This document shows, piece after piece, positions 57,681 to 64,000 of a stretch of DNA of 64,000 bases. Source of the DNA: Hydractinia symbiolongicarpus (lineage: Eukaryota > Cnidaria > Hydrozoa > Anthoathecata > Hydractiniidae); the NCBI RefSeq assembly GCF_029227915.1, contig NC_079878.1, positions 8,556,001-8,620,000 of the forward strand, read 5' to 3'. Every line of letters starts with the position of its first letter. Position 1 is the first letter of the stretch. The position numbers and the translations under genes were made by a program. A model generated the notes under the pieces. It was not told the DNA's origin. It made no database searches and was given only the letters and a program-made list of their open reading frames with translations.

Positions 57681-60600
57681 TTATTCAAGTTTCTTTCTTC
57701 CATCCGATGGAATCAAATTATACCAATACTCCTTATTTGCTCTAAAAGTAAATGAATGTGATAGTTATTCATAACCACGTTAGATTGTATATGTTGAGCA
57801 TTAAAAGGTTTGCTGTGAGAAAAGTAATTTCATATACCTTTCCTGAACTATTGGATTGTGATGATGCTTTAACGAGCTACCATAAAGTCCACGACTGTTT
57901 TTAGGTAGACGACCTCTTTCCTTGTGTAGCTAAAATAAATTGTGCTAATTAAAAGTATGTAATTTTTCTATCTACAAATGTATTTTTATATGACCAGAAG
58001 CTATATGACCAAGTAACGGAATACCAACAGAATCCGCGTTCAACTGGATTTATTTAGGACACAAATTTCAGTAGATTCTGCACTGCTTGTAGGTCGTTCT
58101 CATCATTAGTACTTTTTTCTTCCAGTTTTTTTATTTTATTCATGTTTTGTTATTTTTTTCCATATACTCATTTTCTATATTTTTATTTATTTAATGAAAT
58201 TAATTAATTACCTCTTCAGCCATTGCTCTGATATGATAGGGTTCGAAACCACAACAGCCTCCTATGAAACGTACACCTGCTTCATAAGCTCTTCTTGCAA
58301 ATTTATGGGCATCCCAACGTGAAATTAATCGAGATTCTAAAGCTATGAAATGAATCGAGATTATATATATACCTTTCAGGTTGGTGCACCAGAACTAAAA
58401 CTAACTTAATACTAATGACAAAATCGTACTGTAGTTATTGAAAGAATAAAAAATATTCTTTACCCAGGACAGCTTCCGGGAGGTCCTCGAAACCCCGTAT
58501 TCCAGCATCAGCCGTTCGGTATCCTAAAGGTTGACAAATCCAGTGTTTCTTCATTCCCTCGTTTTCAACAGCTTTCTTCATTCGAATCAAAGTGTCCAAA
58601 CACATGTCTGGATCGAATCGACAATTAGTGCCAATTATATCAGCTCCTGGAGACGGTATTAAAAAATTAATTTTTACATTCCTCTTAATTTATAAATGGT
58701 ATCTTTTGGTGTTTCCTCACGTTCAAGGCATACATTAAACTCTTCAAACTGTAGATCCCGACACTTCGAACATGCAAGTCCATAACCCGATAAGCATCTT
58801 TGAACGTAAATATCTTCAACCGTTCAATAAAAAGACATGATCCTATTAAAAACCTGATTGTTAAATAACACGTGTTCTTTTTCAGACTGTCCACATTCTC
58901 CTAATTAAATCTGTCTGATCTTAGCTGATAATAGTTCTTATGGAGGTCCTAATCGACGTTCGATGTTGTATATGGCACTGAAAAATATTTCATTTTCTTA
59001 AATAGATATTTTCCTGCTATTTAGAGAGCATCATTTAACGCGACAGCTAAACACATGAAGAGTTGTTAAACTAAATATTTTACCTGTCTTGGCAAGCCTT
59101 ATTCCACATTCTTCGACTGAAACGCCGTTACAATCACCAAGTGGTCCAATGCAAAGAGAAATGGCTACAGGCGCTCCTGTGCTTTTCATAACTTCAACAG
59201 CCCACTCCGCTTCTTCGATATAACTAAAATACTAAAAAAAAATATACTCGAAACATGAGTTTAAAAAACGTGTATGTTTTTCATCAGCTTTTTTAGCATG
59301 ATTTTGTGTTTTATTCACGTTTTTTTTATCTTTTTATTTAAGATGGTATACAGTATACCTCTGCAATTAACAAGTCCATATTTTGCGATTTAAACACATC
59401 AACCTGTGCTTGAAACTCTTTCTGAACTTTTTCCTTTCCCATATTCTTTCCAAAAGAATCCGTTGGTGATATTGGGCCTGCTACCAAACACCCATACTCT
59501 TTAGCAACTTCTTTAACCAGTTTACAGCCGGCATCACTCACATCTTTGGCCTGTTTGAAATTAAATTTACATGCGAAAAAAGTTACAAGTTGCACTGAAT
59601 TATTTAGTCGCCTGATATTATTAATTTAGCTCCGTGGTACCTGTGTAGAGTGTAGAGGTAGATATGTGTAGACAGCCGCAAATTGTATGTCATTCTTAAA
59701 ATTAGCAAAGCTACTATTTTTCTGCTCAAGTGGATTTTTCAAGGCTTGGCGCCTAATGTAACCTAATGTGACCTCATCATATTAAGCTTTCTTCGATCTT
59801 AGTGTATTGAACCAATTAGGATCTCTGATAGAACCTTATTTATTTATACCTTTTATACCCTTTTTGAAATTAAAAAAATTCTGCAAACAAAAGTTTAATT
59901 TTGCTTACAACCAGTTTAGTCTCATTTGTTCTACATCTGTTTAAATTTTCATCTGTTCCATTGAATGCAAATGCTTCCAGTAAGTCCGCACCACACAGTG
60001 CAAATTCACGATGGAGTTCTGTTACTGTAGAAAAACGACAGTATCGAATTAGAATTGTAAGTCGTTTAATACGCCCTTATATTACAAGATGTTTAAAATA
60101 ATATCATAAGGATGTTAGTTAATATCGGATGCGTCCTAAATATTTGCAAATTAGGCTCATAATTGCAAAATTAAATGTCGTAAAAGATCAAAATGTAAAA
60201 AATACACGTTGATAACAGTGCTTCCAACACTGAAGTTGTCATATCCTGTAAAAATATTTAGAATAATAATAACAATAACAATAATAATAATAGTGTCAAA
60301 CCTGCACTGGGATACTCGAGAACTACTTCTGGTGTGTAAGCGCCGGCGGTCACATATCCTCTTCGCTCAAAAGCATGTGTACATCCTCCATCGCAGATGA
60401 TAACTTCGCCAGCATTTAATCGGTCTAAAATGCCTGGTTTCTAGAAGATAAAAAAGAAAACCTGGAAGGTTTTAACAGTCATCACACCGGAGATAACCTT
60501 ACCCCTGGAAGCTATTTATCCCTGCTGTTACCCTACTACCAGAAAGAAAAGACAAAGGGCCGTTAAAATTTTTTGCAAAAATTGTATTAGAAAAGCCATT

Positions 60601-61441
60601 GATAATTGGCACAAATCCCACTTTAATGTTGTTGCAGGTTGTCTGAAGGATGTCGCTTCGGTTAAAATAATTTTACTGCATCATTTTAACATTGACAAGA
60701 AGTGAAGACGGACACCGGTGTGATATTAGCAATTTTTAATAAAATATTAATATTTTTAAGTACTAGTGTAAATGTTTGGAAAAAAATCTTCCCAAAAAAG
60801 CACTTTTTGTTAATTCGCGAAAATCACTTCCAGAAAAACTTTTCTATATACGTAGAATCATCCGCTAAAATTAATACCAGCGAAATTCAATTTTCTTCTT
60901 GTTTTTATTGTTATTTTGTAAACTTTTGAGAAACAATCAATATACTTAATAATATGTCTGTATAATTACAGTATCCTTCACAAGAAGAAACTCTGGAAAC
61001 GAGATTAAACAGGTTAGAAAATGCATATCTCTTTTTATATGCCTTTCTTTAAATTAGCCACTGCTGTTAAGGGTAAAATAATTTGGTAAGTGCCTGAGAA
61101 ATTTAATAGAGAATTTCTGCAATAATATATAATACGTATTTGCAGTGTTTACATTCTGGCTATCCTTCAAGTGAGAAATATCACGATTGTTTTTACTGTT
61201 CTAGGTGATTCATGAAATTTACACCATTTTAAACTGATAATTGACTAACAAAAACCGCTTTGTTCTATTTTGTGAAGCAATAAATTGTAATTTGATCATA
61301 CAATGGCACGGGAATGTAAATAAAATGTTTTTATTTCGCGACGAAACTCGGTTAAGCCAATGCATCTCTTTGTCAACCTAAGAGAGCTTAGCTTCGCAAT
61401 TGTATGATATTCGCACAATATTTTTGATATTTTCTCACCAT
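57681..61441 (-). CDS. BHMT: Betaine-homocysteine S-methyltransferase family enzyme
   Basis: Minus exons: 60440-60302, 60024-59909, 59550-59359, 59231-59084, 58646-58464, 58336-58212, 57929-57838, 57741-57681, GT-AG with matching phases. The first is preceded by no in-frame ATG. A candidate initial exon ends ATG-GTGAG at 61441-61439, giving 353 codons and 352 residues (vertebrate enzyme about 406). Visible landmarks: [52 protein letters not shown], the zinc ligands GTNC (Cys208) and GGCC (Cys288, Cys289), [12 protein letters not shown], and the C-terminal HKERGRLP and KEYWYNL blocks. The family transfers a methyl group from betaine to homocysteine, making methionine in the cytosol. The usual GDGGF near the start is CDGGC here. 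The short C-terminus lacks the vertebrate extension. BHMT identity, rather than another pfam-type homocysteine methyltransferase, is supported by the KEYW tail. Confidence 0.9.
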
Positions 61442-61444
61442 GTT

Positions 61445-64000
61445 AAGTAAATGAGACCACGTCTTTTATATCTCGATGATCCAATATGTTTTTGACAACG
61501 GTTTTTAGAAGCGTTTACGTAACTATGGACACAAAACGTCAACAAAGTATTTTTACATATCCATGTTTTTGTTAGCCCCAGGTTGGGATGACCCCAGGTT
61601 ATTATAATGAAATATATAATTACAACTGTCGTTTTTATAGGCCACATTATCAATTTAATATGTAACCATAGATAATAAAATAATTATAATGGTATAGTTT
61701 TATCCTGTTATTACCGGTTTTTATGCAGTGCAGTCTAGGCACAAGTAAAGCGATTGTAGGGATAAAGTTTTCATAATGGTAGCGCAACAAGAAGAAAACA
61801 ACAACATTAGCAGAAAATTTAACTTGTGGCTTTACCATTATAAGAATAAAATCAAAGAAGGGTATTCTTTAATGGTTTAGGGACTGTATTCTAGCAGTAC
61901 CATTTCAGAAAAGAAACAACAGAAGGCTACACATTTCTGCCTTATTTTTGTATGACACAACATTTCTTGTAAGAAAAGACATAACTATAGCTAAAACACT
62001 TTACTCGTGCCCAGACTGCGCTGTATGGGGCAAGTGTAATTAGTTATTACACTCCTCCGTCAATAATAGAAAGTCTTTACAGAGAGAAAGAAGAGTGATT
62101 ATGAGTAAATATATGGTCAAACATTGCGTTGGCCACTTTAATTGTGCTTTTCAACATTAGGAGAAATTCCTAAATGCTCACATGCGAGCTCTGAATAGGC
62201 GTTTAATTTTGTCATAAAAAGTGACATTGTAGTCATTACACTTAAAACGGTAAATAAGGCGTGAGCGAAACAGCTAGTTTTTTGCAAACACTTTCTGAAC
62301 TGCGAAGAAATCATTCCAAAATATGATAAAATGGTACTTAAGTTTGGGAACTTCAATACAAAAAAACTTAAATTCGAAACATAAATAATAACAACGATAA
62401 AGAAGCATAAAAAAAATAAAAAAACGAGTGTGTATTTTGCAGACCGCAGCTTATTTCAGCGCCAAAAAAACATTATGCATCTATTATTGAAAAAGACCAT
62501 TCAATAAGTAGCAAGTCATAAAAATTTTTTTTTTCATTACAAGTTCGTTTTTATTGCTCCAATAACATGGGTATAATTTCTTGTGGTCTGGTTATTAAAC
62601 TATTTTATTCAGAATGCTAAAGGATGTGACGAAAGTCTTATTTGTGCTGTTCAGCCCTACTAAAAAATGTTTCATTCTGGCAAAACATGTGCGAAATACC
62701 TTAATATTATTGATTGGCGGAAATTAATTTTGGCAAAACGCATTTTTAGACTTTGCGAAACTTGGTCTAAACTTAACCAACTTAAAGTAATTCATGTAAA
62801 AACAGAAAAAAGAAAAAAATTGCGAACAAACCTTCAAAGAATCCATCTCTTTCTTGATCCTCTTTTCATCTGCAATCGATTAGACTATAAATAAAAGCAA
62901 TTTCCTATGTTCGTTTGAAAATAAACAAAATCACGAAATATGGGCTGTGTAATTGTTATGTCAATAAGGTTGCTAAGGGTGTTATTATTTATGACTTCGC
63001 TAAGTTAAACAAGAAATCAGGTCGGTTTATTATCACACATAACGAAAAACATTTCAGTCTTTACGTCCCTTCAAAGAATATGTCGATATGATCTTGATCC
63101 AGATATTATTAAAAAAATAATAAGCTGCGTAATGAGAATGCAGTGCACAAGGTCTTCGTCTAAATTTCTGCAAACATTCTTAACACTTCGGACAAAAGTT
63201 TTTCTCAAAAATACACAGTTTTGTAGGCAAGCTTTATCCTCTGTGCGTGACTGAGAGCGTATTTTAAAATAATATGCAGAAAGAGGAGGAGTCCATTCGT
63301 GCTCCGCGCGGTGGACGTTACCCTTACCAATGGTATATAAATTAAATACCCTTCGGTTTGCCGTTATGTGTTATATGTTTTGTTAAGTATTGTTTTAAAC
63401 GTCCTCTGTGTATTATGTAATTGTTGAAAATTATATTTAAAAATCTTGTAAGATAATTGTAATAATTTACGTTGATAATGTCTTCTAGTAACAAGATGAA
63501 ATATCCGTTAAAATAAAAACAATGTTATCATCAATTAAATTTCTTGTATTTATTTTAATTGTGAACTCATATCCCCGAATTAATATATTTAATATGCAGA
63601 GAGAACCAAAACTAAATAGGAGTTTTGCTTTTGTAAGAGCGCATGTGAAAAAAACAATAAAAAAAAAAACTTTAGCTATATTTTTCAAAAATTTAAAACT
63701 GTATATGTTAATACAACATTATCCAGATAAATATATAGTGAAATACACATTATAGTGAAAATTTGTTTGTTTGTTTCTTTGCTTTGCTGAAAAGAAAAAT
63801 TAAAGATTTCCCTGCATAAAGTCTCCAAATTCTAGCTAGCTATGAACTCTACAAGCAGAAAGAAATATTACGTATTTTGACATAAAAACACTCCAACATA
63901 GCGTCCTTTCAAGTCATCCTAAAATTGTTGATTTTTGATTTTAAAAATATTTTTTCACTTCACTTCAATTTTTGCTTTAAAAAATTTAGCAACAACAGTG
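61445..64000. other. Gene-free stretch
   Basis: Upstream of the methyltransferase. AT-rich; open frames at 61650-61838, 62138-62356, 62667-62894 and 63485-63755 show no domain or splice context. A less AT-rich block at 63240-63420 with a TATATAAA word could be promoter- or LTR-like, but no terminal repeat was found. Confidence 0.35.

Noticed and set aside
63240-63420. LTR-like block with TATATAAA
   Set aside because: No second copy, primer-binding site or terminal repeat in the window.

Overview
The window reads as AT-rich, intron-bearing, repeat-rich animal DNA. Short exons with canonical GT-AG introns, TATA boxes, AATAAA signals, tRNA-derived SINEs, Helitrons, MITEs and THAP, Mutator-like and OTU transposon debris all point to a marine invertebrate, most likely a cnidarian and possibly a hydrozoan. 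That taxonomic call is inference; no rRNA or mitochondrial marker is present. No bacterial-type operon, CRISPR array or plasmid feature was seen.

Region by region. 0.2-0.9 kb: a Mutator-like transposase fragment. 1.0-12.4 kb: a scattered family of short secreted helical peptides. Two copies are intact (1038-1307 minus, 3101-3421 plus) and two are broken (4590-4861, 12140-12395). Three of the four have a TATA box at a similar distance upstream. They are interspersed with SINEs, a small MITE family, an OTU-protease transposon remnant and a three-exon gene of unknown function with one internal stop (10274-10931). 13.6-17.5 kb: piggyBac-like MITEs, a 62-bp palindrome and a 1.57-kb non-autonomous Helitron with intact-looking 3' end. 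18.7-19.0 kb: THAP pseudogene. 19-27 kb: no convincing genes; one SINE and an exact 77-bp tandem duplication.

27.2-31.4 and 36.1-41.0 kb: a segmental duplication carrying two three-exon GH18 chitinase genes. They encode 549 and 581 residues, each with two WKG/WC cysteine modules and a Ser/Thr linker. Between them lie a SINE, a 32-33-bp minisatellite, a pure octamer array, a mini-Helitron and a second larger Helitron-like copy. The second duplicon carries inverted duplications that look like template-switch products.

42.9-46.3 kb: a cluster of a palindromic decamer, then a decayed autonomous Helitron ORF on the minus strand (a 2A-like motif, a cysteine-peptidase-like domain, a DUF6570-like domain and the start of a Helitron helicase-like domain) followed by an OB-fold/Zn-ribbon-like remnant. 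49.4-55.2 kb (minus): a 17-exon gene for a secreted 569-residue modular cysteine-rich protein, fully reconstructed with consistent splice phases. Its introns hold three different non-autonomous DNA transposons. 56.2 kb: about 80 GTT repeats. 57.7-61.4 kb (minus): a betaine-homocysteine S-methyltransferase family gene with 8 coding exons, plus a candidate first exon that would contribute only the ATG. 61.5-64 kb: nothing supportable.

The functional genes do not form a single pathway. Chitinases, small secreted peptides and the cysteine-rich protein are all secreted products, which would fit epithelial, barrier or defence roles, but this is only inference. The most unusual items are the peptide family with conserved promoter and signal peptide but divergent mature part, the exon-shuffled cysteine-rich gene, the unusual C-terminal modules and active-site Asn of the chitinases, and the abutting perfect palindromes.
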